Positions 1 through 13,635 of a stretch of 64,000 bases of DNA are shown here, piece after piece. Origin of the DNA: Cinclus cinclus (taxonomy: Eukaryota > Chordata > Aves > Passeriformes > Cinclidae); contig NC_085051.1 in the NCBI RefSeq assembly GCF_963662255.1, positions 52,615,101 to 52,679,100 of the forward strand, written 5' to 3'. Made by a program: the position numbers and the translations under genes. Within the stretch, counting starts at the first letter, position 1; each line of letters starts with the position of its first letter. A model generated the notes under the pieces. The model was given only the letters and a program-made list of their open reading frames with translations, was not told the origin of the DNA and searched no databases.

Positions 1-2473
1 TTAGCCATTTAAAACTAGCACTGTGATAATATGGACAATAGATGTAATATAATGTCACCAGTTGATTTTGTAACTTTTGTATAGAGACGCAAGGGCAAGG
101 TTTGCCTCCAGGCTGCCGCCCTGGGGCAGCCCAGAGCAGTTCTCTCCCTTTGGCTAACCTGTGCATATTTGGACAAACCAGCCTTTCCTTATCTGCCTTC
201 TCAATAAGGCTGATGCCTTTTGGAAGCGCTTTCTCCCTGTACCTTAACGAAGCGATGAGCTGGTCGCTGGTGTTCGTAGCCTGAGGCTGTCTGTGTTGGG
301 CTCTTTGGGGTGGATTGTGCTGGTTGTGCACTCTTCAGGCCAGCTCCAGCCCTAGTGTGGCTGCAGTTCTCACCCTTAAAGCCGGTGAGATGGCTCCTGC
401 TTCCCCCAGGGCTGGCTTTGTCCCACCTTGTTAACAGAGGTTGTTGTGACATTACTTCTTTGGTATGTTTGGTGTACAGTGTAGGTGCAGGGGCATAGCT
501 GCCCCTCCCCTGCCCTGAGCTGGGTGGTGGTAGGGATAGGTGGCAGGAGCCCCATAGCATATCCCCAGCCTGTCCTCCATTTTTCCTGGCTCCAGGTTTC
601 CCCTGAGCCACCTGCAGAAGGAGGGGCACCTGCCTCCCTCCTGCCCAAGGTGGCACTGCTGGCAGGAACACCTGTACCAAGGGATGCCCTCCTCACCTGC
701 AGCACAGCCCTCTCAGCTTTGGTTGCATCGTCACCTCCTGGAGCCCAGAGCTCACGGTGGCACAAGCTGTCTCTGGGCACTCCTGCCCTCCAGTGGATTT
801 TCCTTGGGAATTTGGGGGTCATTTTGACAGGAGTGAATCCATACCTGCACAAAAACCTCCCAGAGACTCCTTCTCACTGTCCCAGGAGAAGCACCAATCT
901 TAGCCCAAAACACGACCTGTTGGATGGGCTGGTGGGGGGGGATACTGCCTGTACTCAGAGGGTTTGACTGTCAGTGATGAGTGTCCTGTAAGCTGCAAAG
1001 CTGGCTTTCTCCATCTCTGCAGGGCTGGATGGGGTCTGTACTTCCAATTAATGTTGCATCCAGAAGAAGCTGCTCACTGTAGATGGAGTGAAATAATAGG
1101 ATTTCTTCCAGCATTAACTCCCAAGTTGACTTCTAAGTGCTTTCTTTTCTCCAGTAATAATTTTCGCTAACAACTTTTAATTGTGCAATGGTTGATAACA
1201 TTTACTGGCCAGATGTACTAACAAGTTTTTATCTTCTTAGCAACCAAATTTAATATATTTACTTACAAAGAATTCTGTGCAATGAATGTTTATTACAAAG
1301 GAAAGAGACTATTTTACTTCAAAGCAACATTAATTTATGTACAAAACTATAGCTCATTATTTGGGGTGTTTGGGATCTAGGACCCTTTTTATAAGCAGTG
1401 TAGTACAGTATAATGTGATACTTAAGTTAAACTTTGCTCTCTCAATCTATATAACAATCTGTTATGCCTTCTTGATGTAGACTTTCTTGACTACACTGTT
1501 ACAATTACTTTTTTGGGTGAGTGGGATTCTGGTCAGAGCACCGAATTTCACCAGAGTAACTGAGGGTTTTAAGAGCACTTCCTAAATCTGGCTGCTGTCC
1601 CTGTCACCCCCTTCACTGGTGGCAGTTTTCTGGTAAAGCCAACGAAGCCAACAAAGCTGGAGCTATGTGTTGGCACAGGAGTAGTGAGGGGAGGGAGCTC
1701 AGACCCACCCTGGCAAGAGGAGAGCCAGGCTGATGGGAGGTGCTCTTTAAATGCTGCTTTTGCATCGACTGTCAAGTAGTTTTACAAAGCTCTGGGGAGA
1801 AAACAACAGCAGTGACGACATATTTTTAGCTGTGTGATTTCCTGCCAATCTGCATCTGCCCAGCTCTGTGAGGAATGACGTTAGATGTATCACTTAATTT
1901 GCTTTTTGCTTTATAAAAGGAAAACCAGTTGTTAGAAACACTTCCCCCAATTTTCTGTGCTCTCTATCTGCTTTCAGACACTCCCTCCCTTCCTGCTCTG
2001 GATGGCCCTTATCCTATTTCCACCTGAGGTCAATGGCACTTCCCTAAATATGTTTCCCAAAGAAACAGCTAAATTTTATATACACCCTGAAAAAACACCA
2101 TGCAAGCACCACTGCTTTTTTCATTCTTGTACTTAAAGCTGCAGCTGGTATAGAAATCCCAGATTTCCTTCTTCCAGCCTAATTACTCCTCTCTTTTCTT
2201 TCCCCTCTTGCACTGCTCCCCTGAAGTATTTTACCTGCAGCAAATGGTTGCTTCAAACTAAAGCTTTCTCCTAAAGCTGTGTGGCCTCAGTTTAAGAACT
2301 GTGCAAAGCCAAACTCCTCCTCCCATTTTTATTTTTCTGACCATGGGCCAGAGGCCCTAAAACAGGAAAGCAAGATAGAGAGAAAATGGTTTTATACACA
2401 CAAACCCTATTTATTCAACTTGCAGGTCTATGAATGTCCACTTACTTTGTCTGTGTGCAAGTGTTGTCTCTCT

Positions 2474-2479
2474 AATAAA
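2474..2479 (+). terminator. Possible polyadenylation signal AATAAA
   Basis: AATAAA is followed within 10-30 nt by the T/G-rich stretch TAGTTGTTTTGTATTTTTTC, the usual downstream element. The preceding 2.4 kb could be the 3' UTR of a gene entering from the left, but I recognise no coding exon, so this may be chance. Confidence 0.25.
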
Positions 2480-4295
2480 CTCAATAGTTGTTTTGTATTT
2501 TTTCTGGATTAAAAGCTTTGTAGAAACTAAAAAGAAAAAAAAGACATTCAGTCATATTTTTCTAGTCTAGCTTGTAGAATATTTCATGTAGTGCAGAAAG
2601 GAAGTTTTATGGAGTAAGACATTGTTGAATTTTGCTCTATTTCAGTTCTTTCTAATTTTGTAAAATGCCACCTGTACATAGTACTCAACTAATGTATGTC
2701 CTGTAGATGTATGACACCATTTAGCCTATTAAATGCCTATACTGAACTGATTGGAAGAAGCAGTGTATCCACAGTGTCTTTTTTCAAACATGGAAAGGAT
2801 TATAGGTGGTATGTGTGTCCTACCACTGATACAAGAATGAAGCCCACTCTAGGGCTTTGCTCCATGGCATCACCCAGGCCCTCCAAACCACATACTGCTA
2901 CACAGACAAATTCAGATTTCCATCAATGACAGCTGCCATAGCCAGCGAGCCTGTTGGCTCATCTTCATTCACCTTTCAATGCAATGCACATTTTTAACGT
3001 TTTCTGGAAAGGCAATTGTGGAGCCCAGCAGGAACTCACATTACTGGAAATCTACACCCTGTGCAAAGAGAGCAGGATCATGTAGCAGAGAAGATGAGAG
3101 GCAGAGATAGTCTGCCAGTGAACAACCAATTTTTTCCCAAAACGTCAAGTTGCCAAAAAGTAAAGGATCAGATAACTGGAGAGTGAAGCTGCATCTTTCT
3201 TACCCAGCTCAGAAGCTGCCCTCTGAATTGGGTAAATCAGCATGGCAAAGGCGTTGCTCGAGGTCAAAGCCTGTTCCCTGGGCAGCGGTGGCACGGCAAA
3301 GGGAATGTGCTGTGTCCCAGGCTGGGGCAGTGAGCCAGCTTTGACACTGCTTGCACACCTGATGCTTAGTGTCACTCAGTACTGTAGTCTCCATGCACCA
3401 TGCATGGAAAATCTCATGTCCAGGCATACATTACTCTGAGGGTGGGATGGCAGAGGGACTGACACTGCTGTCTCCTCATCTCTCTAGGAGCTGTCCCTTC
3501 CATCTGGGGTTTTGCTGCGTGGTGTTCAGCCACATAAGGGTGCAACAGGTGCTACCTGATGGCTCCAGGGGATGCAATTTCAACTGGTGCTGATTTTATG
3601 TTGCTGTGAGACCTGTACAGAGTCCTGGATGTTTTCTTTCCCTGAGTCTGAAGGCAGGGGGAGTTTATTGGTAATTAATTAACTAGGACAGGTGTGGGAA
3701 CACTGTTGTCTTGCTTCTAACATTTGTATTTTAAACTTATATCCATTAGATCTGCAGGTTATCCCACTGACTTGAGACATTTTCCTTTATTTTTAATCAG
3801 ACATCTGCTTAGTATTTTTCTTCTAGATATGTTCTTCTTGACACTCCTGTCTAAAGAAGCAAATTTTTCAGAGGAATTAGCTTTTTTTTAAAACTACTAG
3901 TAAGAGATGAAAACTGACTTTTTAAATCATGTTAAATTGAAAATTGTAATGTCTAAATTAAATCAAGATTATTTTGTAGTTTTAAAATCTTTTTTTTCCC
4001 CCTCTTTTTTTACTATTTTAAATTCCAATGTCTTTGTGAATCCTCTTGAGAGAAAGGTGATGCCTGACAGCCTCAGTGGGCCATGACTCCCATAGCAAAC
4101 AGCACATTCCTCACTTCCATGTTATAAAAGCTTATGTCATATGCACTGCTTCCACCACAAATTAGATCAAGGCACCCTTCTTCCCTCTGTCTTTTAAAAC
4201 ACATGGCTTTCATTTCAGAGACACTAACTCTCCATAGTTTAAATTCACTCATTCTGGAAAATTAGGATTTTTAACAATTTTTTTTCCCTCTTATT

Positions 4296-4311
4296 AAAAA
4301 AAAAAAAAAAA
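4296..4311. repeat. A16 homopolymer
   Basis: An uninterrupted A run in an AT-rich stretch (about 3,780-4,340). No retroelement body is recognised next to it. Confidence 0.95.
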
Positions 4312-7300
4312 GAGGAAAAATAAATTTGAAACGTTAGAGAGTTGCAGTTTTCCTCTAAGAATGCTGGTAAAATATTTTCCTTCATTTTCTCCCTCATTTC
4401 TGCCATTAAGAGCCCAAAAACTTCACATCTAACCTTAGCAGACCTCCCTCCCAGAGATCCTTCCTGAATCCAGTGGGCAGGAGTGGAGGAGCAGGGATCT
4501 CCAGGGAGGTGGGGACATGGACCAGGGATTCACACTCAGCTTTCAGGCCCCAGACCTTACACCAGAAAGGCCAAGGATCATTTCATCCTGCCTGAGGATT
4601 TGTGCCCACACACCAAAGAAAATCTGTTTAAAATGCCCACGATTGAAGTGAGTCCAGCCATTAAAAGGATGTTTGCAATCAAGCCAGCATTCAGCTTCAG
4701 CGTGGCTCCTGGAGTGTGACAAATTCTCTTTATGAATTAGTCATTTAATTTGTGAAACATAGGCTGGATGCTGTCACATACCCACGTGTCCTCCATAGCC
4801 CTGACAACTGTACCCCCACACATTACTATTCAGTAGGAGATGAAGCCATGAAAACCCTTGGGACTGGGATGCTGTTGGGACATAGAGCCAGACTCACGAT
4901 CAGGAGAAGGCTCCAGATTTCCGGCACTGGAAACGTAAGAATAATCTATTGTTGCTGTCAGCTATTCACTGAGGATAGCTTGAACAAGAAGAAACAGCAC
5001 AGGCACCTTTCTCATCAACTCAGCCCTCCCTTGGCAGCCTTGTACGTCCACATTCAGGCTGGTGAAATCTGGCAAGTACAGAACTGCAACCAAAAACACA
5101 AGGATGGAGCAACATAAGCTGAGCATGGCATGGAACTCAGCAACTCAGCTGCTGTTCCACTGGTACTGGTCTGTAACACCTAGCTTAGAGGTGTGGTGGG
5201 AAGCAACTGGCTTTTCCCCTCCAGAATTTACAGCTGAGGCAGGACAAGGGGAACTGGACAAAATAAAGGTCTCCATGCAGCTGTGGGGTGCACTGGCTCT
5301 GGGAGCAGCGTGGTTGTTTCTTTGATTCCCAGTGGCTGTGACCAGACACCAGCGCTCCTGTCCCCCAGCAGGACCCACATGTGGCTGGGGCCTCCCCGTG
5401 AGCCCAAGGGCTTGCATCTGTTTCTCTGAATCTCAGGTGTTTCTGTCCATGCTGGTTTTAGTTAGTGTGGCCCAGGGGTGTGGTGTGGAGGTGCTGGGAT
5501 GGCATCCCTTGGCAGGGCAGGAGATAACTCCACACCTGTGAAGGGTCTGCAGAGAGGGAAGAACAATCCATCATGAAACCCTCGAGGTACCACAGGGATG
5601 AACAATCACTCCCACAGTGCTGAAACCAATTCTCTTCCAGTAGGAACATGAAAAAAAATTAAAAGGGATTTTGGGATGCTAACTGCCAGGAAGATTTGGT
5701 GCTTAAAGCACCAAGCAACCAGAAAACATAAGCAAAAGCAAACCAGCCTTTTGACTTCTGCTGGCCTCAGCGCCTTCTTTCTAGCCCAAGGTCTCCCTGC
5801 GGACTACACCCAATGTCCTCAGTTGCCTTTAATGACCCTTTAGTGCAGGGACACATCTGAGACTGAAGCTGTGCCCTCAAGCATAATGGGGAGGCACATC
5901 TGAATTCCCTAGTTCACACAGAGGCTAAGGTGCTGCTCCCTATTTATAGCCAGTTGGGTTAAATAAAGTGCTTTATTCATCCCTGAGGTTTTAAACAAAT
6001 TCCAGAGAGGACAAAGGGCCTTGTGTCTTTTTCCCCACCCATTTTGTTTTGGCCCAGTTTGTACATGCAGAGCTCAAACTTGTTCCAAGATTGATTCAAA
6101 AATAAGACTAGAGAATTATTTGCTGGCTCAGCATGAACCACTGTCCTGCTAGAAATCATCTGTATGGCTTTCATATGCATTTTGTGAAAAAGAAGCTATT
6201 AAAAAATGTAAATTTTGGTGTGTGGGTACAAACCCTGCTTGTAGATCCACTGATAGTAATCCTTTCAATTTGCTGGCATTGCTTAAGTTTCACTGCAGCT
6301 GAGGGGAATGAGTTTGGGTGTCAAGGGGAAGACAGTTGGAATAAAATTAGGGTATTTTAAATTCTTACTTTATAGAAATGCTCACTAATTTATTGAAATA
6401 AACAGAACAAAAGATGGTGCTTATCCCACTAAGCTGCTGTCCCAAGCAAGGCCATCTCCCTGAGTCTGTTCACTTTTCATTGCATTCTCGGAAGATTTTT
6501 GGGTGTCTAACAGTGATGTGTGCCCTTCTCACATGCAGACCCTCAGCATGTTTGGGCAGGAGTGCTGCTGGCCATGCCTCACTCTGTGAACAACCCAGCA
6601 AACTATATTGCTTAGCTGGTTGCATCTCATTCCCACAAATAGGAAAGAGCTGATTCAATTCACAAATAACCCAGATATGTAATTACCTTGTTTTTGCAAG
6701 AGGTGATTTTACCACAACCTGGCATCTGGCTTGGGTGGTGATAAGCACGAATATAACCAAGCCAAAGCGTTCCTTCCAAGTGATTTGTCTTTAAACTCTT
6801 CAGGCTATCAACCAGATTTTGGCTGTTTTGTACTGGAGATACCTTAGGAGCACAGTGCCTCTGGCAGTGGGTGCTGCTCTGCAAGCACAAGGGGCTGGGG
6901 GGGAAATCAGCAGGAGTTGCCTGCAGTGTTTCACCTTCAGAGATGTGCCTGGGCCATACCCTGCCTGAGGCTCGAGTTTGCCCCCCTTTAGGGTTCCTTT
7001 TGCATATTTCCCCTCTCCCCTATACCACCAGCCCTGCTCCCCTCGACAGCCCACATGGGGAGTGCAGCCGTGTGGGTGAGCTGGCTCTGGCAAAGACAAA
7101 ACCAGCAGGGTTTTGCTGCATTCACCACTGCAGGTGCCCAGGGCCAAACCAAGAGCAGGCTGAGACAAGAGGAGGCAGGTGAAATGGTCCAAGAACTGCA
7201 CAACACATTTGCCTAAAAGCAGAGTAACAGTGACAGCTCTGAGTCTCTTCAGTTATCTCTCCTGGTTACTCAAGTTTCCAGAAAAACTATAGTCAAATTA

Positions 7301-10229
7301 ACCAACTTCCTTTTTTTATTTTTTTTTGTTTGTTTTTTTTTTCTGTTCGGACATCCTCTCATGTATTTGTTTGAAGACATAAAGTGTTTCTGCCATGCAG
7401 AACTCTGCCAAGAGCTGTGTTTGTTCCAGATTTGCAATAAAAATGTTGTGCAAATGACCTAGATACACAGAGTGCAGCACTTAAGTGGGGATTTGGATAA
7501 ATCCAGCATATATATCTAATCAGAAAACATCTACAAGCTTGGGAAAACACCATGATGGGATCTTACAGAGTCTTAATGCATAGGTGGCTATAGGTTACAT
7601 GAGAAGAGACAGGCAATACTGCATTAATGCTGGAAACTCTCTCGTCTTGTTCTGTAACATCTGGTGGCCAAAGGAGAGAATGAAGATCATCTTGAGATGC
7701 AAATCAACCTGATCCACCAGCTCTGTGCCTGAAGTCATCTGACCTCTCAAGTTTTACTCATAGAAAACTCGATAAATGGCTGATTCCCAAAAGGAGAACC
7801 AGATGCTGCTACATTTCAACAAAATTTCCTGCTTGTGGAAATACTCTCAGAGAGAAAAATCCACAGGCAACGATTTTGTGCCTTGAACACAAGATGATGT
7901 GAGCCCTTAGCAGAAGCGTGACTGCAGATGCAAGGGAAAGGCCCATGCTTTATACCAGAGCACAATAGAGCTCTCACTATTGTGTGACCCTGCCTGGAGT
8001 GTTCAGAAGCAACAGAGATTCTGTAGGGAGCATATGCTGTAGGGGTTGTCTCACACCAGGTAGGTTTGTAAAAACTGTACCACTGCAGAGCAGTGAATTT
8101 ACATGTGTTAAATACATATGAAATAAATGAGACAGATTGGCACAGGGCTTATGGTGCCAAACCTTAAATACTAAACTTTCCCAGGGTGACCATCAGCTCT
8201 GCTCCAGAGAGTACCATTATCCTCTGAGCTATGGTTTGCTACCAACTCAAAGCAAAATGCCCTGCATACAGTATACAGGATAGAGCAGGAATCTCCAGTG
8301 TCTAATGTGAAAACTAACACATACTCACCTTTTATCACAAAGGAATAAACCAGCCCCACAGTGTCCATGCTGCTGGGCTAGATTTGGTGAAGTTGTGCTT
8401 GAACCTGATGTTCTACAGAGATCAGGTATGTACAAAGGTAATTCCTGCAAGTTTGTAGACCTGATTCTACATGGGTAATACCCTGAATTTGGATATTTTA
8501 ACTGTAACTGGATCTTATTTTTGAAATGGTTGTGGCCCTGTTCTTCTGGTGTGCATTTCTTGGCAGATTTGCTGGCCCTCCACTGAGGATTTTCCTCAAG
8601 CGTCTTCCTGGAGAGATCAGGTAGATCAACCAAAGGAAGGATTAAAAATCACAGAATGGGATCCCTTACAGGGCTGACATGTTTCCCTCTCCATTTTGGA
8701 AAATGGAGAATATTTTAAAGGGGGGTGTTAATCCAAGCTGGCCTACTTTGTGCCAGAGGCTGGTGGATTTGCCCCACAGCCTGGAGAAGAATTCAGCTAA
8801 TATGCCCCATCTTTGCTAAGCAGCCTGGTTTCTGTCTGAATTCCTACATGATTAGCACACAGAGTACATATTAAAGATTAATGCAAGAGACCCTGCAGAG
8901 TGGAGCTTCCTGAAAGGCATCACGCAGCATGTCTTCGTTAACGCACGAGAGCAGATGGACACACGCCGGGGGGCTGACAGCACATGCAATGCCTCTCTGC
9001 ACTTTCTTCTTCAGCCTAATGCCTCTGAACTTCATCAGCAACCTCAAAACATCCATTAATGATTTAAAAGAAGATGGATTAACCAAGGGGGAGAAGTTTC
9101 TCTTGCTGGGTTGTAGGAGACCCTAGACTTCTGTTTTGGTTCTTGTTCCACCACAAACACAGGCATAGCCACTTATCTGTCTGAGCTGAAGTTACACAAG
9201 ATTTATGTGATTATTCCCCAGATTGTGAATCCCTCCATCTTTACTGTCATGAGAGTTATCTACCTCTCCTCAGTGGTGTTCTGCATTTTTACACCTGACA
9301 TCCACAGCTGCTTACACAGATTGACAAACTTTCTCATCAGTGGGGTCTGTCCAGGAGACGGTGCTGTCACAGACAGGCAGGTTTTGGCTGCCTCTTCTTG
9401 GCAGAGGCTGGTGAGGAAGGCTGGTGAGCAGTTTTCAAGTGTTCCCTGCTAAGAGTATAGCACTGAGATGACATGATGGTTAAAATGACACCCCTATTGT
9501 TTTTTCCCTTTTCACTGCAAACTAAAAAGCAGCAATTTATATGCCTAGCATTTCAGAAATGCTAAAAATTACAAAAGACTACCAAATAATGCCCACACAA
9601 TGTGACACTGTACTCTGCTGCTTAGCAAATTGGACAAGAATCACGCATGATGTAAGAATATGAGTTTAACAACACTGTTTTCACTTGCAGCTCCTAGTGA
9701 CTGTAACAGTTTGCATAAAACATTCTGGCGAGAATGGTATGATTTAGGGATTACATCTCCAAACTAATGAGTAGAAACATACATGTAGTTACCAGAAACT
9801 TTACTCTTCAGCTCTTGACTCTTCTCCTTTTGACATTGCTTTTGTGTTGCATTTCTGGTGCTGACACTGAGCTTTACACACAAAGAGTGAAATAGCTCAA
9901 ATATTCTACGTTCCTATCAGCAGTCACCTTATGTTGCTACACACCCGTCTCTCCTCTCCAGGACACAGCCACCTCTGCTGGACACGAACAGCTGGGAGTG
10001 TTGAGGAGCCAAACCTGTGGCTGCAGTGATGGTCTGCCAAGACCTGCTGCTGGCAATAACCTTGCTGCATGCTCTCTGAGCAGATGCCAGTGATCAGTCC
10101 CCTGTGAGTGCCACCAAACCTACACCTTCAAGCTGAACTTTTGGCCTTTTTCTGCCCACATGTACCTCACCATGATCTACAGGTTTTTCACATGGGAAAG
10201 CAAAGAGGCAGCCACAGATCTCTTCTTTC

Positions 10230-10500
10230 TGGTGACCAGTGACAGGACCTGAGGGAATGACCTGAAGTTGAGTCAAGGGAGGTTTAGGATGGATATTAGG
10301 AAAAGGTTCTTCATCCAGAGGGTTGTTGGGCACTGGAATAGGTGGCCCATGAAGGTGGTCACTGCCCCAAGCCTCACAGTTTAAGATTTTGGGCAACTCT
10401 TTCAGGCACATAGTTCTTGTGGCTGTTCTGTGCAGAACCAGGAGCTGGACTCTATGATCCTTATGAGTCCCTTCCAACTCTGGTTGTTCTATTATCCTGT
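10230..10500 (+). mobile_element. CR1 LINE 3' end fragment, sense
   Basis: The block has the typical avian CR1 3' region: GGTTTAGGATGGATATTAGG, then TTCTTCATCCAGAGGGTTGT, a GTGGTCACTGCCCCAAGCCT-like stretch, and the end GACTCTATGATCCTT ... CCCTTCCAACTCT. The terminal ATTCTATGA repeats are eroded. The fragment carries no open reverse-transcriptase frame. A minus-strand frame across 10094-10531 is an artefact of this element. Confidence 0.9.
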
Positions 10501-13339
10501 GCTTAATACTGGGATTTGCATTGTGTGGCATTCAGTCCCACCCCTGCCCAGAATCATGTGTGGTTCCACCAGCTCCTCAGTTCCTCTGCTATGTGATGAC
10601 TCGCTGATCTGCAGACTCCAGCAATGTCAGGTTGTTTTCTGAACTTGAATCCAGTTTTAGCAACTCTCTATCTTCCTAAATAACCACTCAGCCATGCAAG
10701 CTAACCTGCAGCCTGTAGCACCATGCAAATTAATTATCAGTCGTTCCCAAGGGAACTTTTTGTTGCAGAAGAACAGGTTTCATAAACGTCTTACAATCTC
10801 CACTTCAACACAATGTTTCCAACTGGAGGGAAAAAAAGATATACCCAGCCCAGCTTCCAGAAACACACTGCTCACCATAGAAACTATAAACTAAAACAAT
10901 CCTCCTAGTTATTGCAGCCCAATGGAGCATTTTGGTTAATAAGTTTTTTGAGTAAGAGTAATATTTGCAAAACATCACTGCTAATCCTGCCGTTTGCTGT
11001 ATGTGGAAGGGTTCCAGCTGGTTGCAGTGACACTCCACCCATGTGGAGTGGGGAGCAGAGTGAGGGACACAATGAGCTCTTGCCTTTTTCACCAAAATAA
11101 CCTCTCAGCAGCAGTATTTCAGTGTGAACTAATCAGGAATATGCATGGCACTGTTTCTGAGTAGCAGTTTAACTTTTTTCCCCTCTCTCTATCCCACCAG
11201 AGTTGTTCAGGATTTGCTTTCACATCATCTACACTGGATGTCCATCACTGCCTTTGGGGTAGCAAGGCTGGGTGTGAGTCATGAGGTAATGAGCCTCTTG
11301 TGCTGCCCCAAATCAATGTATCATGCTCTTTCCCTTGAACAGTCCTGGGAAAACCTCTGTCTTCCTTGGCACAGGTGGAAAATTCTAGGAGTGGTCCAAG
11401 GAAGGTTTATGAGCCTGGCTGTTCTCTGCAAGCTGACTCTGCTCCTACTCTTGTCAGCTCATCTGGCTGGAAGTGCCATCGAGCTCATGCCAGAGGGTCT
11501 TGTGTGCACAGATGAGTGAAATGGTAACATTGGGTTTGAGTTCAGCTTAACTCTACCAACTAAGAGTATGTCCTTTGGGTTTTTCTTCCTTAAGTCTTAC
11601 TCATTCCATTTAGCATAGGTTGATGTATATCTATTCATCCTCTGTTTCCCATGAGGAGTCACAAGCTAAGTTTTAAAGGCAAGCATCTAAATAAATTATT
11701 AGGCTGCATAAGGATTTTCGTCTGGAAGAAGCAAAGATATAAATTCCCAATACAAGTTCATTGAAAATCATGCCCTTTTTGATTCATTGTTTTTGAAAGC
11801 CTTTCTGAGCCAGAAAATGCAGACCTCTTCGGGATATTCATTTTGAAAGTTGAACAAAGGATAGAAGCATCACTTAGGAAGTCTGTTCAACACTCCAAAA
11901 GATGAACAACCCAAATATGCAACTGCATATATTATCTTCCTTCTGACTGAGTGACAGCAGCCTCTCCATCACACAGACAAAAAGCACACGAATACTTCAG
12001 TAGGGGCCATGCTCAGGAATGTGAATGTTCAATATAACAAGTGCCTGTTTCAAGAAATTGGAACGGCTTTTGCAGAATACATTCCAAACTGAAGACACCT
12101 GTATCTGTGCAGATATTTGCAAAGACTGCATGGTCTAGGCACAAGGACTTCTGAGCCATGGGATTGTCAACTCCGGGTGTTTGAAATTTCTACTATTTTG
12201 GCTTAAAAGTGCAGGACTTAAGTGGATCTGGGCTCCCTTCTTTTTACAGCAGGGGAACAGGAGAGGAACTTCATATTCAGTCATTACTGCACAAAGGACT
12301 GAGAACCACTTTAGAAAATTCCCAAACTGCAATTCTCTGATAGTCTCATGACTCCAGCCGCTAGATTTCCAGAGAGATAATGTGATCTAGAGAACAAAAA
12401 ACCTTAGTTGGTGATACTGCCTTGGAAATTCATGTTCTGTCACATTTCAGGCTGACTGTGATGCTGGGGCAGTCCCTGAGCTAAACGAACACAGGGACAT
12501 CAGCCTCCTGTGCATCCTGCAGACTGACCACAGGGCTCACGGCAGCTCCCCAGGAGGCACAGGGGAAAATGCAGAGCCTGGGAAGCAGGACTCACTACAG
12601 CCAGCCTCATACACACCAGGAAGCTCAAGTTGTGCTATAGGAAATCCTGAGGAAAGAGGTGGTTCTGGTCCAGCCTCTCCCAATGACTTACACCGGTGTC
12701 AAGGGGCGTTTGCTTCTGCTCAGCTCTTGCAGCCAGGAGCCTTCTTGGGGCTGCCTCAGCCTTTCCCACTTCCCAACTTGACAGGGGGCAGCTCCTCAGG
12801 GAAAGGAATCCCAGGGCCTCTCCTCCACCAGGTCAGCTGGAAAACATAAAGCTCAGGGACTGGTGTCTGGAGAGATTTGGGGACAAGGGGAAGTGAGACT
12901 TCAGGATTTCAACCCTTGCTCTAGTGAATCCTCACTGCAAAATATATTTTAATTCACATTTACCTGCCAGCTGGCTGCCCTGAGCAGCAGCATATGGGGT
13001 CTTTCTTTTCCTTTTGCAAATGAACAGCTGTTTGGTTTTGTGTGCAAAGTGTAGCAGTTTTCTTGCTTTTTAAGGTATAGAAAATAAACTGCAGCCTTGC
13101 AACTCCCTAGTGCTTTACAGAGCAATCTGAGGCAGGAAATGTGGTCAAATCCCTCAGGCAGACATGAAAACTCCTGAGGCTTCCTCACATTCCAGTATGA
13201 GCACCAAGCAGCTGAGCCCCTGGGTTTGAAAGTGATGGCTTTATCCTGATGCTGCCTCCTGGGGACAACACTGAGCCACTCAGGCAGGACGAGGAGCATG
13301 CCAATGACCTTTTCCAACTCAGAAAAACTGCAGAATAAT
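10501..13339. other. No gene recognised between two CR1 copies
   Basis: Only short chance frames are present. No repeat family, RNA gene or promoter is recognised. Confidence 0.6.
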
Positions 13340-13635
13340 TTAGATTGGGAGGCATCTATAGACTTTATTTTGTCCAACCCTGCTCCAAGCATGGCTACCT
13401 TTGGTGGTGGGGCAGTTCATGGCTGTGTTCCATTGAATCTTGAACACCTTAAAGGACAGAACTACCACATGAAGATGCCTGTTTTCCTTATGTCCTATCC
13501 CTTTGTACAATATGTGATTGTTACCCTGACCCCTTTCAATGCACACACCTGAGAAGAGTTTGCCTCTTCTCCATAACCATCCACTGCTGATTAAACAAGA
13601 CAAGACAGAAGGGAGCCTTCTTTAGCCTTCTGTGG
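13340..13635 (-). mobile_element. Degenerate CR1 LINE 3' fragment, antisense
   Basis: In the plus direction the order is the reverse complement of CR1: TTGTCCAACCCTGCTCCAAG, then TTGAATCTTGAACACCTTAA, TTTTCCTTATGTCCTATCCC, CACCTGAGAAGAGTTTG, CTCTTCTCCATAACCATCCA and finally TTAGCCTTCT. All these blocks occur in the same order in avian CR1. Many substitutions and small gaps suggest an old copy. Boundaries are approximate. Confidence 0.8.

Larger units (their letters stand above)
1..10229. other. No gene recognised (left part of the gene-poor stretch)
   Basis: No frame here shows a family motif or splice-consistent exon. AT-rich blocks lie at 1,150-1,540, 3,780-4,340 and around 7,290-7,345 (T-rich). 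The leftmost kilobases could be UTR or intron of a neighbouring gene outside the window, which cannot be decided here. The region holds no recognised interspersed repeat. Confidence 0.6.
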